DNA from: Mycobacterium paragordonae
GTDB taxonomy: Bacteria; Actinomycetota; Actinomycetes; Mycobacteriales; Mycobacteriaceae
Reading direction: 5' to 3'
NCBI RefSeq assembly: GCF_003614435.1
Contig: NZ_CP025546.1
Location: 3,906,001 to 3,970,000 of the forward strand
Length of the DNA stretch: 64,000 bases
The position numbers were made by a program, and so were the translations under genes. The notes below the pieces were generated by a model. That model saw only the letters and a list, made by a program, of their open reading frames with translations, was not told where the DNA came from and searched no databases. Below are positions 35,109 through 43,204 of this stretch, one piece after another; the stretch's first letter is position 1, and the number at the start of each line of letters is the position of its first letter.

Positions 35109-36119
35109 GTGAACCCCAATGACGCGGGTGTGCCCCCACTCGCATTCGTGCAAATGCTCGAGAGCCCGGCGTTTGACCCAGACGCCGTCGCGCGGCTTCG
35201 CAACATCATGGCTCGCGAAGGAACCGACGAGGCGACGCTGATTCAGCGTGATATCCAGGCCCCGTTACGGTGGTTTCGTGAGGCGTACCCCGGTCTAGAC
35301 ATCGATCAGGCAACGCTGCTCGGATTTGCGTTAGCCGAACAGGCACAGTTGACGTCCTTCGGCCCGCTGAGTGTTCCGCTGGTCAGCGCGGGCTCAGTGG
35401 CCGAGATCGTAGAGCTGCTGACTTATCTGCCGTTGATCACGACGGCTGTCAAAGCACAGTTTCATCCAGATGACCAAGGCCTCACCGTCGGGCTCTGGGG
35501 ACACACCAGCGATCGTGCCCTGGACTGCCTCGCCGTCACGTACGCCGGGTTGGCGTTGTTGCGACTGCTGGACATGCTCGTCCGTGCGGCGCCGACCCTC
35601 ACACTCCACTTGAGTTGGCCAGCGCCCGCCGCCTTGAAAGATCGCGAGGACGACCTTACCGCCGGGCGCCTGTTCTTCGACGCTCCGATGTCCTTCCTCC
35701 ATGTTCCCGCGGACACGCTCAACGAGGTGTGCCGGTTCTCCGATCCCGTCGCATACCGACTCGCCATCGTCGATCTGCAGCGAACTCTCGACCAGCGGAG
35801 CGAAACCACGTCGTTCTCGGAGAAGGTGAGACGGCTGCTGCAGAAGGAGCCCGGACGCCGAAGTAAACATTGGTTCGCACATGAGCTGTCGATGTCCACC
35901 AGCACACTCAAGCGGCGCCTCTCCGAAGAGGAGACCACCTTTCGCGAGTTGCGCCAAGCATTCCTGCGCGAGCGCGCGATGCTGCAGCTACTCGACCGAT
36001 CCCTATCGGTGAGTGAGATCGCCACGGATCTCGGATACAGCGACCTCGCCAACTTCTCACACGCCTTCAAGCGATGGACCGGCCGCTCTCCGAGCGAGTT
36101 TCGGCTCTCACCACATTGA
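35109..36119 (+). CDS. AraC-family transcriptional regulator
   Basis: 336 residues from the GTG at 35109. N-terminal ligand-binding-type region (arabinose-binding-like, with AQLTSFGPLSVPLVSAGS and LWGHTSDRALDCLA). The C-terminal double HTH has WFAHELSMSTSTLKRRLSEE and SVSEIATDLGYSDLANFSHA followed by FKRWTGRSPSEF. Divergent from the ferredoxin-CYP153-reductase operon, so probably its alkane-responsive activator. Same general type as VirS beside mymA in M. tuberculosis. Confidence 0.92.
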   Translation: MNPNDAGVPPLAFVQMLESPAFDPDAVARLRNIMAREGTDEATLIQRDIQAPLRWFREAYPGLDIDQATLLGFALAEQAQLTSFGPLSVPLVSAGSVAEIVELLTYLPLITTAVKAQFHPDDQGLTVGLWGHTSDRALDCLAVTYAGLALLRLLDMLVRAAPTLTLHLSWPAPAALKDREDDLTAGRLFFDAPMSFLHVPADTLNEVCRFSDPVAYRLAIVDLQRTLDQRSETTSFSEKVRRLLQKEPGRRSKHWFAHELSMSTSTLKRRLSEEETTFRELRQAFLRERAMLQLLDRSLSVSEIATDLGYSDLANFSHAFKRWTGRSPSEFRLSPH

Positions 36120-36620
36120 GCTGTCCCGGCGGGTCCGGAGATCCCGACCTTTGCGGCGTCTTTCTGCAGCGTCGCCTCTCCCCGGGTGTTCGATGAAGGC
36201 CCGAGCCTGCGCGCCGGGCAGCAGATTCACCCGGTCACACAAGCCGGCCAGATGCTCGGCCAGCACCGAATCCAATTGGCGGGCATAACCGAAAGTGAAC
36301 TCCCGCAACAGCGTTCCCATCGTTGACGGGGGATACACCCGGCGGAAAAAGGGTTTTTATGCCGCCAGCGCGGACCAGGTCGACATCATCGATGTAATCC
36401 GCGCCCGCGTACATGCTCGCGATCAGGGTGGCCAGTTTCGGAGCCGGATTGGCCGACCTCGACTTGACCCTGGGAGCTGCGATGTGAATCTTGTTGGCCA
36501 ACAACTCCGATAGGCCTGCCTGCTCAGCCAGCGCCATCACCGGCACCAGGCCCGCGCACGACACCAGATGTCCTCATCGAACACATCGGACCGCGGGGTG
36601 AACGTGTGGGACACTCGCGC
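36108..36620 (-). pseudogene. IS1380-family transposase remnant
   Basis: N-terminal quarter of an IS1380-type transposase. It reads (minus strand) VSHTFTPRSDVFDED, then in another frame CAGLVPVMALAEQAGLSELL, KIHIAAPRVKSRSANPAP and MYAGADYIDDVDLVRAGGIK, then in a third frame STMGTLLREFTFGYARQLDS and LCDRVNLLPGAQARAFI. At least two frameshifts (near 36565 and 36340) and loss of the whole catalytic C-terminal part. It separates the CYP153/araC block from the next TetR block. The 141 bases to its left-facing neighbour hold no gene. Confidence 0.85.
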
Positions 36621-36761
36621 CGGAAGTGCCGTTCTCGAACTGGACCGATTGTTGCCTGAACAATATCAATCTTCCCAGCTCAGAACGCACTTTCCTTATC
36701 CCGACACCCCGACAAACAGTCCATTGTCAGTGGATCGAGGCTAAGACCGCTCAAGTCACAG

Positions 36762-37379
36762 CTATCTATAACCATCGCCGAGGTAGCGGAGCGCCACCCG
36801 CGAGATCCGCGCACCCGTGGTGGCGATGTCCGCGGAGGGAAGGACGACGTGACTCACGGTGAGCCGCACCAGAACGTCTGCGACCTCCTCGACGTCTTCG
36901 GAGTCGAGATCGGCGAAGTGGTCGTGAAACCACGCGACCAAAGCCGCGGAGGAGAGCTGGAGCAGGGACGCCGATGTCGGCAGGAGAGGAAGAACGCCCG
37001 TCGTCGGCGCACCGGCGCGATCATCCCCTGAGTGGCTGGACGTCAGCACCGACTTCAGGAGCGGACTGGCTTCTGCTTCACGCAGGGTGAACCGCACCGC
37101 TGCGGTGATGCCGCCCTGAACGTCGCCGGTGTGTTCGGCGAGGATGGCGTGGATACCCTCCAGGAAGCGCTGACCCTCGGCCACCACGAGCGCGTCACCA
37201 AGTCCCTGCTTATCGCCGAACTCCTTGTATAGCGTCGGTCGGGAGACGCCGACAAGTTCGGCGACCTCACTCACTCGGACTTGTTCCCAGCCCTTCTCAA
37301 TGGTGAGTTCCCGTGTCGCCCTCAAGACCTGCTCGCGGATATGTCGGCGAAACGACATCCGCGCCGAATCAGTTGGCAT
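36762..37379 (-). CDS. TetR-family regulator
   Basis: 205 residues from the ATG at 37379 (a TTG at 37436 overlapping the hydrolase stop is the alternative). HTH at about 25-60: VSEVAELVGVSRPTLYKEFG. Helical effector domain. It follows the alpha/beta hydrolase and thioesterase in the same direction, so it may be cotranscribed with them. Target unknown. Confidence 0.87.
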   Translation of the reverse strand: MPTDSARMSFRRHIREQVLRATRELTIEKGWEQVRVSEVAELVGVSRPTLYKEFGDKQGLGDALVVAEGQRFLEGIHAILAEHTGDVQGGITAAVRFTLREAEASPLLKSVLTSSHSGDDRAGAPTTGVLPLLPTSASLLQLSSAALVAWFHDHFADLDSEDVEEVADVLVRLTVSHVVLPSADIATTGARISRVALRYLGDGYR

Positions 37380-37432
37380 ACGAGCAGAATAGGTGGCGAA
37401 CTGGGATCTCCCGCGCAGCCCGACGACTGGCG

Positions 37433-38344
37433 TCAAACGGTACGGTCGAGAAAGTCGACGACCGCCGTCGAGAATGCGTCGTTGTTGTCGCCAGCAACCA
37501 TGTGGCCCGCGCCCGACACGTCAACGGTTTGCGCGTGGGGAACCAAGGTGAGGAAATCCTTCACTGTCTCTTCGGAGACTATGTCCGACAGCAGGCCGCG
37601 GACCAGCAGCGCCGGCGCGGACACCTGTCGCGCGCCATCGACAAGGAATGCGCTCATCATCTCGAACTCCTCTGCGCCGTCGTCTGAATCACTCTGCAGG
37701 AACTGAAAATTCGACGTCGCAAACGCCGGATCCCATCGCCAGGCCCAGCGACCGTCTCCACGTCGGCGGAGGACTTTTTGAAGGCCGTCGACGTTTTCGG
37801 GGCGAGGGCGGTGCGGGTTGTAGGCGGCGATCACGTCAGCGGCCGACTCTAGGCTGTCGAAACCTTCGGGATGGGCCGACATGAACGATAGGACTCGGCG
37901 GGCGCCGTGCATCTGCATTCGCGGAGTGATGTCAACCAGGACGACGGCCTGCCATAGCTCCGATGGGGCGAGCAAGTGCGTGCCGAGGATGGTCAAACCG
38001 CCCAACGATGCCCCGATCGCGGCAACTGGGCGGGCGGAGCCGGCGTACGCGCGCACGGCCAACAGGTCGGACCCCAGCCGTTCGATGTCATAGCGTCCGT
38101 CTGGATCCCAGTCGCTGTCACCATGTCCCCTTGCGTCGTAGGCGGCAACGGTGTAGCCCCGCTGATGCAATCGTTGGGCGGTGACATCCCAGGCGTGCCG
38201 GCTCTGACCACCGCCGTGAAGGAGCAACACGACCGCCCGCGGTCCGTCACAGCGGTAGAAGTCGACCGCCAGCGAGAGCCCATCCACCGTGGGCACGCGC
38301 TCGACGACAGGAGCGGACGAATCATGTGCTCTGTTTGCAGACAT
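37433..38344 (-). CDS. Alpha/beta hydrolase
   Basis: 303 residues from the ATG at 38344, overlapping the thioesterase stop by one base. Alpha/beta fold with LLHGGGQSRHAWD (oxyanion), YDARGHGDSDWDPDG, nucleophile Ser in GASLGG and His in GAGHMVAGDN; Asp in LVRGLLSDIV. Esterase or thioester/lactone hydrolase by family. Middle gene of thioesterase - hydrolase - TetR. Confidence 0.9.
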   Translation of the reverse strand: MSANRAHDSSAPVVERVPTVDGLSLAVDFYRCDGPRAVVLLLHGGGQSRHAWDVTAQRLHQRGYTVAAYDARGHGDSDWDPDGRYDIERLGSDLLAVRAYAGSARPVAAIGASLGGLTILGTHLLAPSELWQAVVLVDITPRMQMHGARRVLSFMSAHPEGFDSLESAADVIAAYNPHRPRPENVDGLQKVLRRRGDGRWAWRWDPAFATSNFQFLQSDSDDGAEEFEMMSAFLVDGARQVSAPALLVRGLLSDIVSEETVKDFLTLVPHAQTVDVSGAGHMVAGDNNDAFSTAVVDFLDRTV

Positions 38345-38787
38345 CAAGAGATGGCCTTCGGTGCGACGACGGTGACGGTGCCCTGCGCCGCACACACCGC
38401 TCTGCCGTCGTTGCAGATGTCGATACGTGCCACACCGCTGGTTCTGCCCAGCGAGATGATCTCAGCCGTGGCTACACAGGTTCCGCTGGAGACTGGACGA
38501 AGCAAATTCAGTTTGAACTCCGTCGTCGCGACCCAGGATCCCATCGGAATCACGGGATAAAACACCACTCCAAGGCAATGGTCGACCATGGCCGACAAGC
38601 AGCCGCCATGCAAGTTGCCGAAAGGCGTCTTCAGGTCGTCGCGTGCGTCCATCTCCGCGACGAGCCGTCCAGCAGTGAATTCAGTGTGCCGGAAGCCGAG
38701 GTAACCGGCCAGCCCGCCCGTGGTTTCTGCTGCGCTCTGCAGTTGTTCAGCGACCTGCTGGTTGAACGCGGTGAACTGCACAGACAT
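38344..38787 (-). CDS. PaaI/hotdog-fold thioesterase
   Basis: 147 residues, single hotdog domain: TPFGNLHGGCLSAMVDHCLG (catalytic helix region) and TTEFKLNLLRPVSSGTCVA. Cleaves acyl-CoA or aryl-CoA thioesters to recover CoA. Coupled to the alpha/beta hydrolase; TetR gene 48 bases upstream in the same direction. Confidence 0.88.
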   Translation of the reverse strand: MSVQFTAFNQQVAEQLQSAAETTGGLAGYLGFRHTEFTAGRLVAEMDARDDLKTPFGNLHGGCLSAMVDHCLGVVFYPVIPMGSWVATTEFKLNLLRPVSSGTCVATAEIISLGRTSGVARIDICNDGRAVCAAQGTVTVVAPKAIS

Positions 38788-38834
38788 GTCCGGCCTCCTA
38801 CCTCAGCTGTGGTTGAGACATTACGCCTTGTCTG

Positions 38835-39467
38835 TCACATCGGTCGACAATGGTCGCTCGCCAGGATTGCGGGAAGGAGAAACCTTGAAAGAAATGTCCG
38901 GAGCCCGTCACGACTGCGCTCCCGCGGTCCTCGAACAGTCAGCAGGCTCAGTATCGTGCGGAGAACCCACTCGGCGGCGTCGTCGACGGAGACGCCCGGT
39001 TCTACGTAACTCCAGTGTCTCCTGAAGATGGGACGGAGAAACTCGGTGACGAGTTCGAAGAGTGACGTCGAGGTCCCCGCCGCGAGGCCAACGCCGGCGA
39101 GTTCCTCGTCGCTGCCGAACAACAATCCGATGATCTCTTCGCGGCGCGCGGCCTCAACTGTGTATTCCACGAAATCGACGAGAGCGGAGCCCAGATCGGT
39201 GTGCTCCGCGATCCGGGGGTTGATGCGATCGAGATAGCGCTCGGCGGCGCGAATGATGACGCCCGACATCACCGCCTCCCGATTAGGGAAGTAGCGATAC
39301 ACCGTTGCCCTGGAGACACCCGCTGTTCTGCCGATGTCCTCCATGGTCGTGCCTACCACGCCGCAACTCTCTAGGCACCGCTCGGCAGCATCTAGCAATC
39401 GGTCGCGAGCGGAATCACGATCTGACGGCGCGGCGGCACCCCATCGCACCAACTTCGTCGACACAAC
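38835..39467 (-). CDS. TetR-family regulator
   Basis: 210 residues from the GTG at 39467; earlier starts (to 39527) cannot be excluded and no clear ribosome site decides. HTH: MEDIGRTAGVSRATVYRYF. C-terminal helical domain. Divergent from the thiolase-remnant/ADH/carboxymuconolactone-decarboxylase-like set at 39.57-41.7 kb and probably its regulator. Confidence 0.85.
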   Translation of the reverse strand, partial: VVSTKLVRWGAAAPSDRDSARDRLLDAAERCLESCGVVGTTMEDIGRTAGVSRATVYRYFPNREAVMSGVIIRAAERYLDRINPRIAEHTDLGSALVDFVEYTVEAARREEIIGLLFGSDEELAGVGLAAGTSTSLFELVTEFLRPIFRRHWSYVEPGVSVDDAAEWVLRTILSLLTVRGPRERSRDGLRTFLSRFLLPAILASDHCRPM

Positions 39468-39514
39468 AGCCAGTATGCCGCGGGCGCACACCATTGTGGC
39501 TTGACTGCAGATAT

Positions 39515-39534
39515 GACACCATCGCATTCGTGTC
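39515..39534. promoter_or_regulatory. Candidate TetR operator
   Basis: GACAC-(10)-GTGTC inverted repeat in the gap between the TetR gene (leftward) and the TTG-started rightward operon. Arm length of five is modest. Confidence 0.32.
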
Positions 39535-39568
39535 TCACAACAGCCCGTGGCCCTGAGCGAGTGATCGA

Positions 39569-40003
39569 TTGTCGGTAGAAGCGCGTACTCCGGTGGCGGT
39601 CGGCGTAGGCGAAGTCACCCATCGCGGGGACGACGTCGTCACCGGCCTCGGTTGGTATTCGACGAAACATTCGGTCGGTGTGTGGTCGGCCACCCCTCCA
39701 CCAACCGGGTGGCGACTGATCGACACGGCAGACGAACAAACTCCGATCGATTCATCGCGGCTGGCCGTCGCAGGCGTCGACGAGGCGACCGGTCGCGCGA
39801 CAGTGGACGGGTACACGGTCGAATACGACCGAGACGGGCGACCTCGATGGACACCGACCATCGCGCACCTGTCCGACGGGCGAAGAGTCGTCGCACGCAG
39901 CGACGATCCGCAGATTGCCGAGGCGATGGCGGGCGAGATGTACGTTGGCAGAACGGTTTGCCTCCGAAACACAGGGTCGTCCACGGGATTCGAGCTTCCA
40001 TGA
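39569..40003 (+). CDS. Thiolase-like protein with catalytic core deleted (TLP1 N- plus C-terminal pieces)
   Basis: 144 residues from a TTG start. Residues 1-24 (RTPVAVGVGEVTHR) match the N-terminus of mycobacterial acetyl-CoA acetyltransferase/TLP1-type thiolases. The next residues (GLGWYSTKHSVGVWSATPPP) already belong to their extra C-terminal domain, which continues through DGYTVEYDRDGRPRW to the end. About 350 residues of thiolase core, with the active-site Cys and His, are absent, but the frame is kept. The protein cannot be a thiolase; it may be an OB-fold-like acyl-CoA-handling remnant or simply a relic. Its TGA overlaps the next ATG (ATGA). Confidence 0.72.
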   Translation: MSVEARTPVAVGVGEVTHRGDDVVTGLGWYSTKHSVGVWSATPPPTGWRLIDTADEQTPIDSSRLAVAGVDEATGRATVDGYTVEYDRDGRPRWTPTIAHLSDGRRVVARSDDPQIAEAMAGEMYVGRTVCLRNTGSSTGFELP

Positions 40004-41172
40004 TCGCCGAGGCCATGGTGTTGACCGGACCGCGGAATCTGGAGCGGCGCCAGATGACCATCCCCGACGTCGGTGACCGCGGTGCGATCCTGCGAGTTGA
40101 AGCATGTGGTCTATGCGGTACAGATCACGAACAATTCACCGGACACCTGCCTGCCGGCTTCTCATTCGTTCCAGGTCACGAAATCGTCGGCATCGTCGAA
40201 CATGTCGGCAATGCGGCCAGCGAACGCTGGTGCGTCCGGGCCGGCCAGCGCGTGGCCGTCGAGGTGTTCCGGTCCTGCCGAGACTGCCCGGAGTGTCGCC
40301 GCGGCGAATACCGGCGATGTGCGGTGAACGGCATCGCCACCATGTTCGGGTTCGTCGACGTGGAGATCGGCGCCGGGTTATGGGGCGGATACGCCACCCA
40401 TGTGGAGCTTCCGTGGGACGCGATGCTACTCCCGATTGCCGAAGACATGGACCCCGTTCTCGCCACGTTGTTCAACCCTCTCGGGGCCGGTATCCAATGG
40501 GGGAAAACTCTTCCCGACACCAAGGCGGGGGGTATCGTAGCGATACTGGGACCGGGCATCCGCGGGATCTGCGCGGCGGTGGCGGCGAAAGAGGCGGGAG
40601 CCGCTTTCGTCGCGATGACCGGCATCGGTCCACGCGACGATCAGCGACTGGCCATAGCCAGATCATTCGGTGTCGACCTGCCCATCGACGTATCGCAGGA
40701 CGATGCAGTGACAGCGCTCCAGCGTGAGACAGGCGGACAGCTTGCCGACGTGGTCATCGATGTCACCGCCAAAGCACCCTCCGCGTTCGCCGACGCCGTC
40801 GCCCTTGCCAGGCCTGGCGGCAGGGTCGTGGTTGCTGGCACCCGCGGCGGAGGCGGCGCGCCCGGCTTTGAACCAGACACGCTGGTGTATAAGGAATTAC
40901 ACATCGCCGGTGCACTCGGCGTGGAGTATCCCGCCTACCGGGCAGCCCTCGAGATTCTGGCCACGCGCCGCTGGCCGTTCGACCGGATCACAAGAGAATC
41001 AACCGGATTCGCTGGTCTCGCGCCGCTGCTCAGTTCGCTTGCAGATGAAAATGCCAAATCGAGTGCGGCCCTGCACAACGTCTTCGTGCCCACGCCCTCA
41101 CAGCATGCGGAGCTTCAACAGAGGAAGGTCACACGTGACGAGAACGGAACGCGTACCGATGCTCGACCTTGA
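40000..41172 (+). CDS. Zinc-containing medium-chain alcohol dehydrogenase
   Basis: 390 residues from the ATG at 40000, coupled to the preceding gene. Catalytic-zinc CGLCGTDHEQF and GHEIVG, structural-zinc lobe CRDCPECRRGEYRRC, Rossmann region ILGPGIRGICAAVAAKEAG. Threonine-dehydrogenase-like subgroup; alcohol or diol substrate unknown. Its 3' end overlaps the next gene by 38 bases. Confidence 0.9.
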   Translation: MIAEAMVLTGPRNLERRQMTIPDVGDRGAILRVEACGLCGTDHEQFTGHLPAGFSFVPGHEIVGIVEHVGNAASERWCVRAGQRVAVEVFRSCRDCPECRRGEYRRCAVNGIATMFGFVDVEIGAGLWGGYATHVELPWDAMLLPIAEDMDPVLATLFNPLGAGIQWGKTLPDTKAGGIVAILGPGIRGICAAVAAKEAGAAFVAMTGIGPRDDQRLAIARSFGVDLPIDVSQDDAVTALQRETGGQLADVVIDVTAKAPSAFADAVALARPGGRVVVAGTRGGGGAPGFEPDTLVYKELHIAGALGVEYPAYRAALEILATRRWPFDRITRESTGFAGLAPLLSSLADENAKSSAALHNVFVPTPSQHAELQQRKVTRDENGTRTDARP

Positions 41173-41713
41173 GCAGGCCCGGCTGCGGGCTGCCGAGTGT
41201 GGGCTGCCCGCAGAGATGGCAGAACTGTCAGTATTTCGCGTGGCACTTCACCAGCCGAGCCTCGCAGTGGCCCTGTACGGAATGCTTGAGGCGCTGCTAT
41301 TTAACGGTGTGCTCGACGCCCGGCTACGCGAATTGATCATCATGCGCATCGGCTGGGTAACGGGGTCGGTATATGAGTGGACACAGCATTGGCGAATCGC
41401 GACGCTGCTCGGTGTGGCTTCGGATGACCTTCTGGCGGTGCGTGACTGGCAGAGTTCCAATCGTCTGGGCCATGCCGAGCGTGCGGTCCTGGCGGCGACC
41501 GATGATGTGGTACGTGACGGGGTCATTGCCGAGGAAAACTGGGCCGCGTGCCACAAGGCATTCAATGGCGATCACGCGGTTTTGGTCGAACTTGTCGGAG
41601 CGATCGCCAATTGGCGGCTCTTTTCGATCCTGCTTCGATCCTTGAATATTCCGCTTGAGTCGGGTACCGACTCCTGGCCGCCCGATGGGCGAGCCCCTCG
41701 ACGTGACGATTGA
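41135..41713 (+). CDS. Carboxymuconolactone decarboxylase-like (AhpD-fold) protein
   Basis: 192 residues from the GTG at 41135 (AGGAAGG seven bases upstream). CMD/AhpD-type helical fold: RELIIMRIGWVTGSVYEWTQHWRIA. It lacks the CxxC of peroxidase-type AhpD, so decarboxylase/hydrolase or unknown function. Last gene of the rightward thiolase-remnant - ADH - CMD unit. Confidence 0.87.
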   Translation: MTRTERVPMLDLEQARLRAAECGLPAEMAELSVFRVALHQPSLAVALYGMLEALLFNGVLDARLRELIIMRIGWVTGSVYEWTQHWRIATLLGVASDDLLAVRDWQSSNRLGHAERAVLAATDDVVRDGVIAEENWAACHKAFNGDHAVLVELVGAIANWRLFSILLRSLNIPLESGTDSWPPDGRAPRRDD

Positions 41714-42355
41714 GTAAAAACGGTTGTTCAGCAATCGCACCCAAGTTGAAGCTCGGTTACCCCTTATGTTCCTAGTCAGTTGTGGGCTATTGAATTTCAA
41801 ACGGGTAGTTGTGATTTCGGTCTCTTAGCCACGGTCTCGGGGTAATGCCACCAACTGGACATGTGGAGCCAACTGTTCTGGGACGCCTACACCAGCTTGA
41901 AGCACGCTCCGTCATACGAATACGATCCAAGGGATGTCGAGGTTCTTCGCGACTCAGGCCAACTGTTACTACTGGGAGAGTCGTTCAATCGGGTCGCTGG
42001 CAACAGAACGCCAATGAAGGCGATCGTCGGCAGTCACCGCACACAGCACCTCACGCAGAGAATTCAAGAGCCCGCTGCTGCAAGCTAGACCCGGCGTCCG
42101 ACACCGAGGCGCTGCCGTCTTCATACAGCTGACCACGAACGCCAGCCGCGCCGAAGTCCCACCGGGGACGGCAAACACCTTCCGCCGCAACACCTTCGGA
42201 TGCAGCTTGGACGGAAGGCCACCAGCCACCATAATATCGACCGTCTCGGCGTCGCCAGCACCGCGGACGAATCGGTGTACCGGCCCGTTGCCACCTCGCC
42301 TCCGGCTTGCGCGGGTCAATCTCTCAGGTCGTCGTTGCCACACTCAGAAGTGACA
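41714..42355. other. 640-bp stretch with no recognised gene
   Basis: Several short frames exist on both strands, but none has a recognisable motif, a ribosome site or family-like composition. It may contain decayed sequence between the last cargo operon and vapBC. Confidence 0.5.
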
Positions 42356-42384
42356 TGTACAAATCACGGTTCAGCGAGTGTACA
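42356..42384. promoter_or_regulatory. Paired TGTACA palindromes upstream of vapB
   Basis: TGTACA at 42356-42361 and 42379-42384, centres 23 bp apart, ending 9 bases before the vapB GTG. Antitoxin operators are usually palindromes at this place. TACAGT (42381-42386) could be a -10 hexamer placing transcription close to the GTG, so the message may be leaderless. Confidence 0.4.
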
Positions 42385-42393
42385 GTTCACGGT

Positions 42394-42654
42394 GTGGAGG
42401 TATCCGTGACCGAGTTGCGCGCGCACCTTAGCGATTGGCTCGATCGAGTTCGGGCTGGTGATGAGGTCGTCATCACCGACCGCGGGATTCCGGTCGCGCG
42501 ACTCGCTGCGCTGGACAGCGCAGGCACCTTGGAGCGTCTCACGGCCGAAGGCGTGATTGCCAGGGCCACCGCGCAGCGGCCCGTCGCTGCGGGACGGTCC
42601 CGGCCCCGACCGCGGCGGCCGGTGTCTGACCAGGTCAGCGACCAGCGGCGCTGA
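42394..42654 (+). CDS. vapB: VapB/Phd-type antitoxin
   Basis: 86 residues from the GTG at 42394. Phd/YefM-like N-terminus VSVTELRAHLSDWLDRVRAG followed by DEVVITDRGIPVARLAAL binds operator DNA; the Arg/Pro-rich C-terminal tail should mask the toxin. Ends 3 bases before vapC. Probably autoregulated. Position next to the right end suggests stabilisation of the element by post-segregational killing (inference). Confidence 0.88.
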   Translation: MEVSVTELRAHLSDWLDRVRAGDEVVITDRGIPVARLAALDSAGTLERLTAEGVIARATAQRPVAAGRSRPRPRRPVSDQVSDQRR

Positions 42655-42657
42655 CCG

Positions 42658-43092
42658 GTGCCGCTCGTCTACTTCGACGCCAGCGCCTTCGTTAAACTTC
42701 TCACCACCGAGACAGGAAGCTCGCTGGCATCCGCGCTGTGGGACGGCTGCGACGCCGCATTGTCCAGCCGCCTGGCCTACCCCGAAGTCCGCGCCGCACT
42801 CGCTGCAGCAGCCCGCAATCACGACCTAACCGAATCCGAGCTCGCCGACGCCGAGCGTGACTGGGAGGACTTCTGGGCCGCCACCCGCCCAATCGAACTC
42901 ACCGCCACGGTTGAACAGCACGCCGGCCGCCTCGCCCGCGCCCATGCCTTGCGCGAAGCCGACGCTGTCCATCTGGCCAGCGCGTTGGCAGTCGGCGAAC
43001 CCGGCCTGATCGTCGCCGTTTGGGACCGACGCCTGCACGCCGGAGCCCAAGCCGCCGGGTGCCGACTCGCCCCCGCCCAACTCGACCCCTAA
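42658..43092 (+). CDS. vapC: VapC-type PIN-domain toxin ribonuclease
   Basis: 144 residues from a GTG. PIN-domain acidic residues: Asp in LVYFDASAFVKLL, Glu in RLAYPEVRAALA, Asp in LREADAVHLASAL and Asp in VAVWDRRLH. A metal-dependent endoribonuclease, typically against tRNA or rRNA. Directly follows vapB; 93 bases remain to the right attachment repeat. Confidence 0.92.
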   Translation: MPLVYFDASAFVKLLTTETGSSLASALWDGCDAALSSRLAYPEVRAALAAAARNHDLTESELADAERDWEDFWAATRPIELTATVEQHAGRLARAHALREADAVHLASALAVGEPGLIVAVWDRRLHAGAQAAGCRLAPAQLDP

Positions 43093-43185
43093 TCCGACCG
43101 CTCGACGTCAGAGGTGGGTCGACCCCGGCATGGATGACGATCAGGTACCGATTCGCCAGGTCAGAACCCGTGTCGTAAGTGGCCA

Positions 43186-43204
43186 AGTCCCCCCTCGGAC
43201 ACCC
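43186..43204. repeat. Right attachment-core repeat (attR core)
   Basis: CAAGTCCCCCCTCGGACAC, identical to 1334-1352. Only the tRNA 3' segment is present; the upstream sequence does not fold as tRNA, so this is the duplicated end and not a second tRNA. CGTGTCG lies 8 bases to its left (43171-43177). Confidence 0.93.

Larger units (their letters stand above)
1334..43204. mobile_element. Integrated AICE-type conjugative element (~41.9 kb) with hydrocarbon-oxidation cargo
   Basis: The boundaries are a perfect 19-bp direct repeat at 1334-1352, inside tRNA-Leu, and at 43186-43204. The left 7 kb has the gene set of actinomycete integrative and conjugative elements: serine integrase, small xis-position protein, RepSA-like initiator, FtsK/TraSA-like translocase, SCO3933-type regulator, HTH regulator, Nudix and HD proteins. 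The middle 33 kb is catabolic cargo with several transposon scars. vapBC lies next to the right end. Chromosomal genes resume directly after the right repeat. An alternative is a two-step build, in which a small AICE later received the cargo through IS activity; the IS110 remnant at 8.95-9.43 kb marks the junction. Mobility itself is inferred. Confidence 0.88.

Noticed and set aside
41845-42343. Short frames between the CMD-like gene and vapB
   Set aside because: No recognisable motif, overlapping frames on both strands and no ribosome site; coding not supported.
43150-43204. Possible second tRNA-Leu at the right boundary
   Set aside because: Only the last 19 bases match; no acceptor 5' strand, anticodon arm or D-arm precedes them. 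It is the attachment duplicate.
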